A stretch of DNA of 64,000 nt, from NCBI GenBank assembly GCA_002102555.1, contig MCFL01000044.1:124001-188000 (forward strand), given 5' to 3'. The position numbers and the translations under genes were made by a program. The notes beneath the pieces are model-generated. The model was given only the letters and a program-made list of their open reading frames with translations. It searched no databases and had not been told where the DNA came from. Positions 39,576 to 51,549 of the stretch are shown one piece after another (the first letter of the stretch is position 1; each line of letters starts with the position of its first letter). The DNA comes from Catenaria anguillulae PL171. Taxonomy: Eukaryota; Blastocladiomycota; Blastocladiomycetes; Blastocladiales; Catenariaceae.

Positions 39576-42500
39576 TTACACATTGTTTCGCTCTGGTGCG
39601 TCCAAGAACACAATGGAAATGTCTGGATCGTCATTCTCTTGCAAGTTACTAGTGAAGCGAAACAGAGGGACATGTGAGTGGACGGTGAAATGTGCAGGCG
39701 AGAAACAAGGTAGGTGCGCAACGTACGAAATGCTCAATGGTGTGATAAACATAAACTGCGAGTCTCCCTTCTTTGCGGCATCAATGAGAAGCTCCATGGT
39801 GACCCGACTGGAGAAAAGAAAACATGTCAGCCGACATCCTCAAGTGAATCGAGCAGCCGGAAAAAAAAAGAGTAAACGCACCGATTGACCTCATCCATGT
39901 AGACATCAAACTCGTCAAGAGCCCGAATTGGTGTCGGCATGGCATCCCACAAGGCAAGCAGCAAGCACACGGTACTGAACGACTTTTCTCCTCCGGAATA
40001 CGTGCGCATGGATCGGTCGGCATTAGAATCCAACTTGTTTGCCGTAATGTGCAACAAACCCTTGTCATGGTCAAACTTGAGCTCGCCCACAAACCCGCGC
40101 TTGGCCATGCGCATCCTGAATGCTGCACCCGCCTTGACCGACAAGTGGTTGACGAGATGGGAAAAGCGGGCTGCGCGATCCGACACAGTCTCGCGCAGCT
40201 TGTTGACGAGCAAGTTCAAATCATGGTGCTCGGTCTTTGCCTGCTCGTGCTTTGCCTTTGCCTCTTCGTACAGCCGTTCGGCCATGTCATAGTCAAGGCC
40301 GCGGTTGCGCGCAGTGATTTGCTCGAGAACACGGACCCCGTGCTCGCGCGCGTGGTCAATCTCCTCGCGCGTGCGAATAGTGCTGGGCCGCACAACCGAC
40401 TCGGCCAAGAGCGTTGCAAGTGCTTGATCGAGAATGTTTTGCTGTTCTTGGCGCTGGTCGTCAACAGCAGTGCGCATCTGTTCGTGCTTTTGTACTGTCG
40501 CCACCCAATGCTCGACACGCCCCTGCAGCACTCGCACAGCCCGCTCGGCCTCCCGAATGCGCTGTTGACGCTGCGCCTGGTAGTTCTTTTGCTGGTCGCG
40601 CATGTTACGCAGCTCGCGCACGCGGGCCTCCATGGCTTCCACCTCGGCCGTTGCCGCATCGCTGGCCGCATGTGCTGCCGGAAGTTGCGCCGCGTACTGG
40701 GCAAGCTGCTGCTCGAGCTCGTCAATCTGCATCATGATGGACGCCACCTCGACGGGCTCTTCGGCACGCAGCGACTCTTCGAGCTTGGTTATGTCGCGTT
40801 GCAGCGGACGCACGCTACGATCGGCCACGGCACGCTCGTGGTTGATTTGCTGCATGTTGCGACCCAAGTTGTCGAGCTCAGCGCGTGCTTGAGCGAGCTC
40901 GTGTGAAACTTGTGCGTGGACTTGTTTCTTTTCGGTAATCGACTGGCGCAGTTGGTCCATGTTGACCGACCCAGAGTGCGCGCCCGTGATCCCAAAGGGG
41001 CACATGCGGTCGTTGCGCCAAATAGGCCCTGCTTGCATTGCGAGCCCGCCATGTTTATTGCCGACACGATACCCGTTGGGCAAAAATACACCGACCGAGT
41101 TGGGTGGCCACCCGCTGCGCGTGACTTGCTCGGCGTCTTTGCGGTTTTCAATCAAGATGCGCTGCTCAATCTGCTGGTTGACGCACAGCACGCGCTGTAC
41201 GACCGGGTGGGTGATTTCGAGCGTGTCGAGCGACGTAAGAAACCGCGAGTCGGGCAAGTATCCGCGCAAGTCGAGTCGCGCGCGCATGTCGGTGATGATG
41301 ATGCGCGAATCGCGCTGGTGGAATTGCGCAAATAATTGCTGCAACACGGCCCGGTCCTCCTTACAACTGACGACGAAATCCTTCATGCCCATGCCAATGT
41401 TGGCACGCAAGTAGTTCAACCACCGGTCGTGGTACTCGGGCTTGGGCTTGACGTAGCGCCCCAGCGGGCCCAACGGCTGCTCGCCGCGCCACTGCGTCCG
41501 CCCGATCGCATCAATCAACTGGGCCATGTTGGGGCCCCACAGGTTCAACTTGTTGCTTGCCGCTTGCTGCATGTTGACCAACAAGCTCTCAGCCTGGCGA
41601 ATCTCGCCACCAATGGCCTGATCCTTGCGCACGAGCTCGTCCACTTTGGCTACCAAGTCTGGCCGCTGCCGCTGCAGCTCCTCGGCCTGTGCATCCAACT
41701 CGACAATCCGAGCGCCCAACGCGTCCAGCTGGTGCTTGAGCTGTGTCAAGTGTGCTTGCTTGCGCGCGCGCTCCTCTTGTCCCTCGCCCGACTCGCGCCG
41801 CTCCACCTCGGCCAAAGTGGCCCTTGCCTCTTGCAACTTGTGGCGCGTGCGTTCTTGCTCGGCCTCGATCGTCTTGATTTCGCGTACGGCGTGCGTGCGC
41901 TGCGTGCGCAACGGGCCCAATGCCTGCTGTGCCTGGTCAAGGGCCGCAGCGTCAAACCCGACATTGGCATCTGCACGTGCTTGCTCGAGCTGGTCCACGG
42001 CCGCTTGCACTTGGACTTGTTCGTTGGCCAACCGTTCCTGCGCCTCGGCCACTAGGTCGGCCTCTTGAGCGACCCTGGCCGTGAGCTGATCCAGGGTTTG
42101 TTCCATTTGCGCAACCAAGCACCATTCGCCCTCCGTCTCCAACTTGCGCAAATCTTCTTCAAGCGCGCGAGCGTGCTTGAACTCGGCAAACACGCGCTTG
42201 GCCTCTGCGCGCTTGTCCTTGAGCGTATCGATCGAGTCGTTGATGAGCAAGAGCTTGGCGCACAGGGCCTTGAGCTCGTCGCCGATTTGCGCATACGTTA
42301 CGTTGGTTTGGGTAATGTCTGCACCCTGCGCGAAAAACTTGTACAGGTCCGAGTCCTTGACGTTCATGAGAAACTCCTTTGCTGCGTCTTGAGTGAGGAA
42401 CGTGAGCGAGTTGTCGGTCATGATGTTGAAGTGGTCCGTGATGGCCGAAAGCTCAGACCGGCGTTTGGTGACTTCGACATTGTTAGCGGCGCGGATCGAG

Positions 42501-43152
42501 TAGGTAGATGCGCCCGATTGGCCAATGCGTCGGGTGATGATGATGGTGTGTCCGTACACGTCGGGCTTGTAGGCATCGTGCCCTTCGTTGGCCAGCTTGA
42601 TGGTGATGGAACAGAACGATTTGCCGTCTTGGATCAGGCCCGTGATGCGTTGGCCACGGCCAGTGTTTGTGGCGCGGGCACCCAGGCCGATCATGAGTGA
42701 AGCGAGGACCGCGGATTTGCCTGATCCATCTGTAATTTGGCCGAGTCGAGCTGTGAGTGATGCATTTGGAGTCTCAAGGGACCAATTCAGAAGAAAGCCG
42801 TACTGGCGCCGTTCAAAAAGTTGATTTTTGGGATAAACTGGACCGTCAAGTTGTCGTGGGTGAGGAAATTGACCAAGTTTGCCTCGCGAATGATGCCCGC
42901 GAGCTGCGAGCCGGCGCCCGTGTGCTCGGTGCCCTGTTGTTGAGTGGCCGACGAGAGGGCGGCGCGCTGGTTTTTGCGGACGCGGCGGGTGGTTGTAGCT
43001 GGAGTGCCGTTGCCATTGGCCGAGGCAGAAGAAGAGGATTGTGAGGGAGTTGGCGGAGGCAGAGACTGGCGCAGGTCGTGGCCATCGTCGTCTTGGGTGC
43101 GCCGGCGTCGGCGGCCAGAGGGGGTGGCTGCTCCGCCCGGGGAGGTGGTCAT
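39576..43152 (-). CDS. SMC6: SMC6, structural maintenance of chromosomes (1,116 aa, four exons)
   Basis: ATPase core of the SMC5/6 complex used in recombinational repair and replication-fork stability. Exons 43152..42804, 42729..39882, 39807..39727 and 39648..39576 total 1,117 codons including stop. Exon 1: Arg/Ser-rich leader, then AGIIREANLVNFLTHDNL. Splicing produces the Walker A GANGSGKSAV. Exon 2 contains SLTFLTQDAAKEFL, two long coiled coils around a hinge, the C-motif YSGGEKSFSTVCLLLALW and Walker B ALDEFDVYMDEVNR. Exons 3-4 add RRVTMELLIDAAKK and the tail ISIVFLDAPERNNV. Length fits the family. Introns are 74, 74 and 78 nt. Divergent from YIF1 with 293 bp between start codons. Confidence 0.95.
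42730..42803 (-). other. SMC6 intron 1
   Basis: 74 nt, donor GTACGG, acceptor TTACAG, phase 1; its removal creates the Walker A Asn codon. Confidence 0.85.
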
Positions 43153-43445
43153 TGTTGGTATTTTTTATTGCCGCAAGTCAGAGACCCAAGAAAGTAATCA
43201 ATCCATGGATGTTTTTCATCATTTTCGTCAAGCAATTATTCATACTAATCAGCGTGAGACTCGTGGGTGGGAACAAGGGCAGATCGGGGTGCACTCCTTC
43301 CATTGGGCTTCTGCGACTCTTCTTGACTCTTTCCACGCCTCACCCACCCACTGATCTGAACTGATCTGATCTAAAGTAGTATGTCCATAAGTATTGCCAC
43401 GTGTAAACAACGGATTGAATTACATAACGCCATCTATACACCACA
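43153..43445. promoter_or_regulatory. Divergent promoter region, SMC6 / YIF1
   Basis: 293 bp between two divergent start codons, AT-richer than the flanking coding sequence. No specific element assigned. Confidence 0.5.
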
Positions 43446-45522
43446 ATGTACCAACAGCCACCGCCAGGAATTCCACAGGGGTACCGCCCCGCCTCCATGC
43501 CGCCCGCCCCGGCCACCGCCGCTGCGCCCTCGCCCCCGCCGCTCGTCCACCCTGTTCCTGTCCCGGCCTCTCGTACTGCCCAGCAGGCTGCTCAGCAGGC
43601 CCAGTCCCAGCCGCAGAACCAATCCTACACTCCAATTGCTACACCGGGACCATCGGCCGCATCTGGATCCATGTCCTCTGCCACCGCCACCGCCGCCCAT
43701 CCGTACATGTCTGGCCACATGGCGCCCTCGCCCGCTCCGTCCGTCACCTCGTCCATGACGGGCGGCACGGGCACACCGGCCCCACCCGTGTATATGCCTG
43801 CCGGCTACCAAAACCAGTACCAAGCTCCCTCGCAAGCCCGTGCTCAGCAACAACCCGCAACCAACACCAACCCATTTGCATCTGCTGGCTACGCGCCCAT
43901 TCAACCCCAGCAGCAACACCCATGGCAACCCACCCCACCCGCATCGTCCATGACGCCCGCTTCGGGATCCATGATGGGCTCTGGCTATGGTCTTGCCGGC
44001 TACGCGCCCGTCCCCGTCCCAACCCACGTCACGGGCGGATCCGTTGGTGGCGCACGCGCAGCGTCGCCGGCCATGTCGTCGCATTTCGGATCAACAATGT
44101 CCATGCCCGCGGCGGTAAATGTACAACAACAGCAGCAGCAGCAGCAGCAGCTCTCCGGCTCGCCTGCTGGATCTGCGTCGCACATGGGATCCATGATGTC
44201 CATGGGGAGCGGGTTTGGGCAACAGCAGCAAGGTTACACCCAGCAGCAACAGCAAAGTCAGCAATATGGGCAGTCATATGGCCAGTCCATGCAACAACAG
44301 CAGCAGCAACAACAGCAAGGTGGTCAGCAATTCACACAAAACCTTGCTCAAGCATTTGCACCCGCGTTTGGCGGATTTATCAACGATCCCGCCGCACAAA
44401 TCGGACTGCAATTAGGATCCAAGGCCATGCACGCCGGCCAAGAATATGTCAACCAAAATGTATGCCTTCTTCCTCTTGTACCATTCCTATCCATGCGACA
44501 CGGATGCTGACGCCTGTGTATGAACTATGGATAACAACTGGATAGCTCGGCCGCTACGTCAATGTACCGCATCTCAAGTACTACTTTAACGTGTCCAACT
44601 CGTACGTCCTCAACAAGCTGCGCCTTGTCCTGTTTCCCTTTCGCCAATCTGTACGTTTTCATGCTTATGTATTCCCCTCTTGCTTCTCTCTGTTCATTCA
44701 CCCCATTCACTCTGCCTCGCGTTCGGACCAATCAAAAAACAGCACTGGCACCGCACCATCATCAACGCGCCCACGGCCACGCCCGCCTACCCATCCCCAC
44801 ACATGCCCCACAACCCCTATGCGCCACAACCCATGGCCACGGCAACGCCCCAACCTTCGGGCACCCCCGGCGGCTCGCTGACGTATCGGCCGCCACGCGA
44901 AGACCTGCTCTCCCCCGACCTGTACATTCCCGTGATGGCCTTTGTGACCTATGTGCTGCTGATTGGCTACGAGCTAGGCATGCGCAACAAGTTTCACCCG
45001 CGCGAGCTCGGCATGACCGCCTCAACGGCTTTCTTTCTGGTATTGCTCGAGATCTTGCTCGTCAAGCTTGGGTGTTACTTGTTTTCAGTGACGCCGGGCG
45101 CGCCCATGCTTGACTTGGTGGCGTATGCTGGGTACAAATTTGTGGGCATCATTGCAGTGACGCTGGCGGCCATGGTGTTGCCGAGTTGGGGGTTTTGGGC
45201 GACGTTGGGATACATGAGCTTGGCCACGGGGTTTTTCGCGTTGCGCAGCATGAAGTACATTGTGATTCCCGAGAGTTTGCTAGTGAGTGCGGGCACGGGG
45301 CATATTCCACAGCGTAAGCGCAGGTCGAATTTTTTGGTGGCCGTGGTTGCTGTGCAGGTGGCGGTCATGTGGGTGTTGGTGCCGTGGGCGGGTACGGCAA
45401 GTGGGACAAAGCGCAATGGTGGGTTTGTTGGAGATGCCGGTGGACTGGATGGCGGGGCCGCCAGTGAGGGGATCGTGGGAGATGGAGCGAGTGGGTTGGT
45501 GAGAAGGAGTGCTTGGTTCTGA
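43446..45522 (+). CDS. YIF1: YIF1-like Golgi/ER membrane protein (632 aa, three exons)
   Basis: YIF1 partners YIP1 in COPII/Golgi traffic of Rab GTPases. Exons 43446..44459, 44546..44650 and 44743..45522 join to 633 codons including stop. The conserved core starts in exon 1 (INDPAAQIGLQLGSKAM, AGQEYVNQN) and continues through exon 2 (LGRYVNVPHLKYYFNVSNSY, KLRLVLFPFRQS) into exon 3 (YRPPREDLLSPDLYIPVMAF), followed by about five membrane helices. The roughly 290-residue N-terminus is Pro/Gln/Ser-rich with polyQ (CAG/CAA runs near 44125 and 44290), making the protein about twice the usual length. Introns are 86 and 92 nt. Confidence 0.93.
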
Positions 45523-45933
45523 GTTGTCTGTCAATGGTTGAATTGAGTTGTGCTGCTTTCTCGGCGTCATTCCCCTCTGTTTGTTGTTTCTTTCACAGTA
45601 TACTCTTTCATCATACATACACGGTATCCACCGCTTTTGCATTTCTTGTTTCCCATCGTTCGCGTTTGTTTTCGGGCCGTCTGTCTTTCGGCTCCGCGTC
45701 GCCCAACGTCGCCACTTTTCACTTAACCAAAACTTGTCTCTCACTTCTAAACGCTCTCACGGCGCCAGAACTCAAGCAGAAGCCAAAGCCAAACACTGCA
45801 GTATCCTTCGGCATTTCCCTGATTGTGTATGTATGTCCCCGCTCGTCCTTGCTACCGGTCGCACCCACGCACGCCTCTCAACCCCCGGCAACCCCACCCT
45901 CTGCGTTCGTCACCCTTCTGTAAGCGGCGCTGA
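45523..45933. other. Intergenic, downstream of YIF1
   Basis: About 410 bp, T-rich with no recognisable gene; likely 3' UTR of YIF1. Confidence 0.5.
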
Positions 45934-46520
45934 GTGGCAACGGCGCACTTTCAGGCGACCGAGTGGATAGTACAACCCCATCATCGGCGACGGACCGATT
46001 CCGGCGCCCACCCCACGCTCGCAGTCTCTGCCCAGCAAGACCAGTGGCGGTGGACCATCTCCTCTTGGGAGGCGGCAACCGCCTTGTGCGGCCCGCTGCG
46101 CCAACTCGACATCCTCGACATTCTCGGCGCCCGTGCCCCGTTCGGCGAGGATCAATCACATGGCCGAGTCAAAGCTTGCGTTTGGCCACCATGTATACCT
46201 GTTCTTTCCGACTCACGGCTGACGTCGCTCAAGGACCGAAAATACGCCTTTTGCATCAAGTGCCTGGACCCCGTCCTCGACTATTTGCAAAGCGTCGAGT
46301 TGCCGCGGTACCCTCAAGACGAGTGGGCCGCGTGGATCGCGGGCAAGGAGGCCTGTGTACGAGGACGCAAACTTGGACTGCATGGGCTGCGTTGGCCGAG
46401 CTGTGCGCTTTCCCGTGGCTCTTGCGCGAATGGCTGCAAGTCGTGCGCATGGTCGACGTCATGTTTGGCATCAAGGACCCTTTCACGCCCGAACACACAG
46501 CCACCATGGCCACCTCGACC
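45934..46520 (+). pseudogene. Decayed fragment of the 46-51 kb paralogue family (middle module)
   Basis: The plus frame reads DRKYAFCIKCLDPVLDYLQS and VELPRYPQDEWAAWI, nearly identical to the intact paralogue (DRKLAFCIKCLDPVLDHLQS, VELPRYTPDEWAAWI) at 50,300-50,400. The match then moves to other frames (CVRGRKLGLHG...; then HGRRHVWHQGPFHARTHSHH), so the frame is broken around 46,350-46,380. The N-terminal module is missing upstream. Function of the family unknown. Confidence 0.6.
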
Positions 46521-46561
46521 ACACCATCGACTCAGCCATCGCCCGACTCCTTACCACCATC

Positions 46562-47949
46562 ATGTCGCAAACCATGACCCTCAAGAATGTCTCGACCCGC
46601 ATCAAGGTTGAGGTGCTGTTTGGCGCGCGCCCATCGACCCAGCTGTCGCCTCCACGACCCTTGGCATCCCTTGCCGCCAACCCGTCCAACGCAACCAACG
46701 CGGCGAAATGCGGCGACAATGTTGAAATGGCCTCGCGTTCGTCAACCCGCTCTGGGTCGCCCATGGACGTTGACCGGCCTCAAGGGCCGATTGCTGCGGC
46801 GGTCGTTGCCGCTACTCTGCCGGATGCAGCCGTTGGTGTGACCAAAGAGACTCAATCGGCCACGGGCGCCGTTGGCGGGCAGTTGTCCATGGCCCTCATG
46901 ACCATGCGCGACGCGGTCGCCTTGACGTTTGCCGAGATTGAGGACGAGGAGGAGCGTTGGACTGCGTTTCAAGAGTACTTGACCCATTGTATACGAATCA
47001 ACGCCAAGGGGACTGCCATTGTATTTGCCAACTATGTTGCCCGTCCAATTGCCTTCAAGTCCGACAGGGTGTCTCCTGGTCCATGATATGCCTCCGATCA
47101 CAGATGCCAATTGGGAGGAATGGATGGATGCCGAGCTGGATGCGGAAGATCGGAAAGTTATTGGCTGGTTGCGCTCGCTTGGTTAGATCGACTGGAAGTG
47201 GATTCATGTTGTACGAATGGCCGCCTTGTTGAGGTTGTGTCGTCCCGGGCGTCTGCTTTTGCCACACCGGTTGCGATGCACACGGACGCGCGGATTCGGG
47301 GTCGAGACGGGCGTATTCTAAGTCATGTTCACGCTACACTCGAACACGCACGGGAGGATGTTGCAAAGGTGATGTTTGGCTATGACTGTCCGCCTGTTGG
47401 CTCCGATTGCGTTTCAGCGTTATTTGGTTGGGTCGAGGTGCATGGGCGCTCAACTGTGAGTGGCAATCAGGCGGATTTATTCTGGTACCTGGTCCATTCA
47501 ACCAAACTCTTCCGCAGCCAAGGCTACTCATGTATTCCCACACCCCTCCCGCCAGTCACGACGTAACAAAAGAGCCCATCATTGCCAAGTACTCCTCCGA
47601 TTTGCAACGTACCTCCGCCGCCATCGCGCACGCAGTCAACGCCTCCTTGTTGCATGTACTGCCCCAAGTGCGCTGTTGGCGTCATATGACTGATTCGTCA
47701 CGCTCGTCATCCGAGATCAGTGACGAGTCGTTTGCGGCGTTTCTCACTGGGCGTGTGCTGGCAAGGACTCGCTCGCGGACCACATCCTCTTCAAATTCAC
47801 CAACCATGAGGGCGACACTTGACGTCGAGCCCACTTTGCAGAAAGCAGTTGACGCACATCCAGCTTGCCTGGCAAGTGGTTCCGGATCATCAGTTGGGTG
47901 TGAGGAGCCTTTTCAGGTGAGGGCGAAGGATCAGGATGATGTCGAGTGA
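46562..47949 (+). pseudogene. Degenerate paralogue of the gene at 49,523
   Basis: 46562-47086 is open and contains GAVGGQLSMALMTMRDAVAL, FAEIEDEEERWTAFQEYLTH and CIRIN, almost identical to 49,895-50,030. It then stops. Later matches to the paralogue are spread over other frames: ANWEEWMDAELDAED near 47120, AREDVAKVMFGYD and GSDCVSALFGWVEVHG near 47350-47440, and a Ser-rich LARTRSRT tail near 47770. About 75 residues of the middle module are absent. Introns could explain part of this, but an in-frame stop and the deletion favour a decaying copy. Confidence 0.55.
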
Positions 47950-49141
47950 GTGGAGGGAGAGATGTATATCATACCAACAGTTTTCTCGGCAAAGAGACAG
48001 GGTAGTATGTACGGGTGGTCGCTGAGTGTTCCAGCGCTATGTTTGGCTTGAGTGAAGGGAACGCTTTTTCTGATTTTGCTTCGTCCTTGGGCCTTCAACC
48101 TTGTTTTTTTAACCCTCAGTATTAACTATGGTTTTCCTCCTGTCGCGTATGGGGGGCAAATGCTTCCCTGTTTTCCTACATACATCTTTCGCATTTGTTT
48201 GACCACCCGCATCTCGACTTTGTCAAACATCTGCAATCTCTTGTTTCAATATCTGGTAGCGTTTATCTTTGTGATACTTTCGACATTCACTTTCACACAC
48301 AATCAGCCACTGACTCCCGTCCCCATGATCTGGTCGGAACGCCCACGTCATGTTCCCACAAACACAGGCAAGCACCATCATTAAAACGCAGCCAAAGGCA
48401 GACACTGCAAACAACCCACTGAGGCTGAACAACCTGCCTTCCAATCCGACTACTTCGCAACCCCATTCATATCCCACAAATGGCTCGGTACGCACATAAA
48501 TGTGAAGCTTGGCAGGCAAGTAGCTGCACTCAACACCGTCGGCGACCGCTGAGCAGTAATTCGGACTGTACCGAGCCAATGAGACAAGCCATGGGTCCAT
48601 TCCCGATTGGGAGTAATTTATGGCGAACATGGTGCTTTTCGAACGGTTTAGGATGGATCGATTGTGATGCAGCTCAAGGGAAGAAGCAGTGACCGTCGTT
48701 GGACGCGATTCAAGAGGATGGCACGAGTGAATGAGCAGGGAAAGGGAGATGCAAACACGAAAAACAAAACGGATGGATAGATTAGCAAGGTAAGAAAGGT
48801 CCGTGGTGTACCAATCTTGACAAGTGATTGACGGTGCATCGATCGTGAGTCGTGACGAGTAGTGTGGTGAAACTTGCTGTGTTTTCTTGGGTCATGTTGA
48901 CGTCTGTTTGGTGGAGGGCGACGAGTTGTTACGTCTGGGATGGCCAAATGGTGAATGATCGACGTCGGCAAAGCGGTTGCAATGATTGCGCCAAGTTTCT
49001 AGCCGAGGCGGACCGATAGTGTTTTTGTGTGCACGGTCAGTGATTGACTTGAAAGAGAAAGGGTCGCATCAGGCAAGTGTTGGGTGGGAAGTCACAAAGA
49101 CGCGCGTTCAGTGTCGCGTCGGCCGAATGACTGCACGCGAG
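47950..49141. other. Intergenic, about 1.2 kb
   Basis: No confident gene. A minus open frame at 48223-48630 could encode a short protein with one hydrophobic helix (LFSLSGLFAVSAFGCVLMMV), but there is no homology and nothing supports its ends. Confidence 0.4.
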
Positions 49142-49176
49142 CTTCAAGCAGGGGAACTTAGTTCCCCTGCTTCAAG
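49142..49176. mobile_element. P-type transposon excision footprint (21 bp plus 7-bp duplications)
   Basis: Between two direct copies of CTTCAAG (49142-49148 and 49170-49176) lies a 21-bp near-palindrome made of CAGGGGAACT followed by TAGTTCCCCTG. These are the first and last bases of the P-type element at 7561-13124 (ends CAGGGGAACTAAG and CTTAGTTCCCCTG) joined head to head, with the same 7-bp duplication length. P transposase cuts inside the TIR and leaves short TIR ends behind on excision, which matches this structure. It could also be an extreme internal deletion. Confidence 0.85.
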
Positions 49177-49522
49177 CATGACGCACTGGACTGACATATG
49201 ATATGATACATGAGGAGCAACGCGTTGCAACGTCTGTTTGTATGTGCTCGTGTGGGTGGCCATGGGCGGTTTGGTTTGCACTCAATGCAATGGGGAAGGA
49301 GCTGGAATCCGGATCCAAGGTCCAGGCCAAACGTTCCAGTTGCAGCCCACGCCGGCCGTGACCAGTCCCAAGCATCATGAAGAGGACGCCGATGTCGATG
49401 GCGACAGTTGTCAATTCCGGTCAATAGTCGCTGGCCGACCTCCATTTTCAATGATTCTCTCTCCCCACCGTGACTCTGTTATATGATACGAATACGAAAA
49501 TCGACTTTCATCCCTTGCCAAC
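49177..49522. other. Intergenic, upstream of the paralogue gene
   Basis: About 350 bp. An AT-rich GATATGATACATGAG-like stretch lies near 49198-49212. No gene seen. Confidence 0.5.
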
Positions 49523-51261
49523 ATGTTCGCCTCGCATGGTACCTCGCCCTTGCCCTCGGCTTCGGTTTCGGCCTTGGCCGGCGCTGCCTCATCCTCGACC
49601 ACCCCCAAACCGCCCAAATCCTTTGACACACTCACGACCCACCGTGTCTCGACGATCGGCTTTGTCGGTGTGCATACGTCGGAGGCACACGCCCGCCGCA
49701 AAGCTCGCCGCAGTGCCGACTCGCACCTGACCAGCGCCGAACGCTTGGTGCAAAAAAAGAGCGACTGGTCCATCCCCGAGCCCACCGACCAGGCGCATGT
49801 GACGTGGGTGCTGCGCATCATTGCGTACATGCGTACAAAGCAGTACAGCCATTTGGTCTACGTTGGAGTGAGCAACGAGACTCAAGCAGCCACGGGCGCC
49901 GTTGGCGGGCAGTGGTCCATGGCCCTCATGACCATGCGCGACGCGGTCGCCATGACGTTTGCCGAGATTGAGGACGAGGAGGAGCGTTGGACTGCGTTTC
50001 AAGAGTACTTGACCCATTGTATTCGCATCAACGCCGAGGGGACCGCCGTCGTGTTGGGTGATTATGTCGCCCATCCGATTGCCGTCAAGTCGGACAGGGT
50101 GGCCGCCAGCAGGTTGCTTGTCAAGTACACCAAGTATCCCACGAAAGCATCCTTCGCCAAGTCATCGACCCTCGCCCATGCCCCCCAACGCGACAAGCTC
50201 ACCATCACGCGTGCCATCATTGTAGATTTGCCCGCCACCTTGTCATGTGGCCACCATGTGCCCGTCCTTTCCAATGCATGGCCGACGTGGCCCAAAGACC
50301 GAAAGTTGGCGTTTTGCATCAAATGCCTGGACCCCGTCCTCGACCATTTACAAAGTGTCGAGCTGCCGCGGTACACTCCAGACGAGTGGGCCGCGTGGAT
50401 CGCGGCCGAGGAGAAAAACGCAAACCTGGACCGCATGGCTGCGTTGGCCGACCTGCGCGCATTCCCGTGGTTCTCGCGCGAGTGGCTCCAAGCCGCGCGC
50501 ATGATCGGCGTCATGTTTGGCGTCAAGGATGCTTTCTCGCCCGAGTTTGCAGCAACCATGGCCATCTCGACCAACGCTCGCCTCGAGGCCTCGAGGTGAT
50601 TGACAAGTCAACAGACGCGTCGCGTGTGTTGGAGTGGATGCGAGAGGACGTGGTCGGGACGGTTGTGTTGGCCGAGGACAAGTTGAATTTGGGCGGCGAG
50701 CTTGTCACCCACTTGTTTGACTGGGTCGAGCAACATGGCCAAGATACATTTATTCAGTCTCGAGACGACCTTTACTGGTACCTCAACCAGTACTGCGCGC
50801 TCGCCGCCGCGCACATCCCCATCAACCAAGCCCGCAACACGGCCCCCAAGCTGCCTCCACGCGCCGGCCACAGGTACACGGCATTTTCAGTCGCGGCCAA
50901 GTACGCCCCGCTCGAGAAAACGTGCGAAGCTGCCGCTCGTCGGCTGCAACACGATCCGTCGACTCCGCGGTCACGCCGCAGCAGGTTCAGCACGTCGTCG
51001 TCGTTGACGTCGTCGGATTCGACCGCGTCGTGGTTGAGCGAGTTTTCCGCGCTTGTGGCGGGCAGGTTGCGGTCGCGCACGCGCACGTTGTCGGCGCAGC
51101 ACCAGGTGGAGCAGCCGATTGCGCAGGCACTTGAGGTGGGCGGGGAGGAGGTGCAAGGCGGGTTGGAGCAGGGAGTTGGAGGAGTGACGCTTGTTGAGGG
51201 AAAGGAGGAGGTTGGTGGTGTCGTGGGAGAGCAAGATGGAAGGGATAGATATATGGGGTAG
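49523..51261 (+). pseudogene. Unrecognised gene broken by an 8-bp tandem duplication (about 575 codons)
   Basis: Open from 49523 (MFASHGTSPLPSAS) to a stop at 50597-50599. Just before the stop the 8-mer CCTCGAGG occurs twice in tandem (50581-50596). Counting it once, the frame runs on through VIDKSTDASRVLEWMREDVV, GELVTHLFDWVEQHGQDTF, DDLYWYLNQYCA and a Ser-rich LVAGRLRSRTRT tail to 51261. The downstream part also matches the paralogue near 47,350-47,800, so it was once coding. Modules: Ser/Pro leader, EEERWTAFQEYLTHCIRIN, then a CIKCLDPVLDHLQS helical part. I recognise no domain; a SKP1/BTB-like helical end is a weak guess. Confidence 0.6.
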
Positions 51262-51549
51262 GTAGGTGAGGACATGTAGGACGAAGACTCAAGGCTTGAT
51301 GAGGAGCAGGAAGAGCAAGTGTAACGTTTAAGGTGTACATGTGGCTGTTTGTGTGCCTGATACATGTGCAGTCATCATCGCCTTGCCTTGTCACTGGCTA
51401 CCTGTCTGGAAAGGAGGGTGTGAAACAGCATTGGCAAAAGCACCTCATGTGGGCGGGACATGCTGTAGTCTCAGAGCTAAGATTTTTTTTATCTCCTCGC
51501 AAGTCTACAGTGTCGGCTTCACATGCTGTGCTGATAATCAGAACTACAC
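51262..51549. other. Intergenic, convergent 3' regions
   Basis: Lies between the broken paralogue and the F-box pseudogene. No gene seen. Confidence 0.5.

Noticed and set aside
40049-42700. Plus-strand frames opposite SMC6
   Set aside because: Antisense to a clearly conserved coiled-coil ATPase; Leu/Val/Cys-rich shadow reading.
48223-48630. Short minus-strand frame with one hydrophobic helix
   Set aside because: No homology, unclear start and end; insufficient to call a gene.
49141-49177. The palindrome at 49149 as a transcription terminator hairpin
   Set aside because: It matches both transposon ends and is bracketed by 7-bp direct repeats, so a transposon footprint explains more; hairpin terminators are not expected for these nuclear genes.
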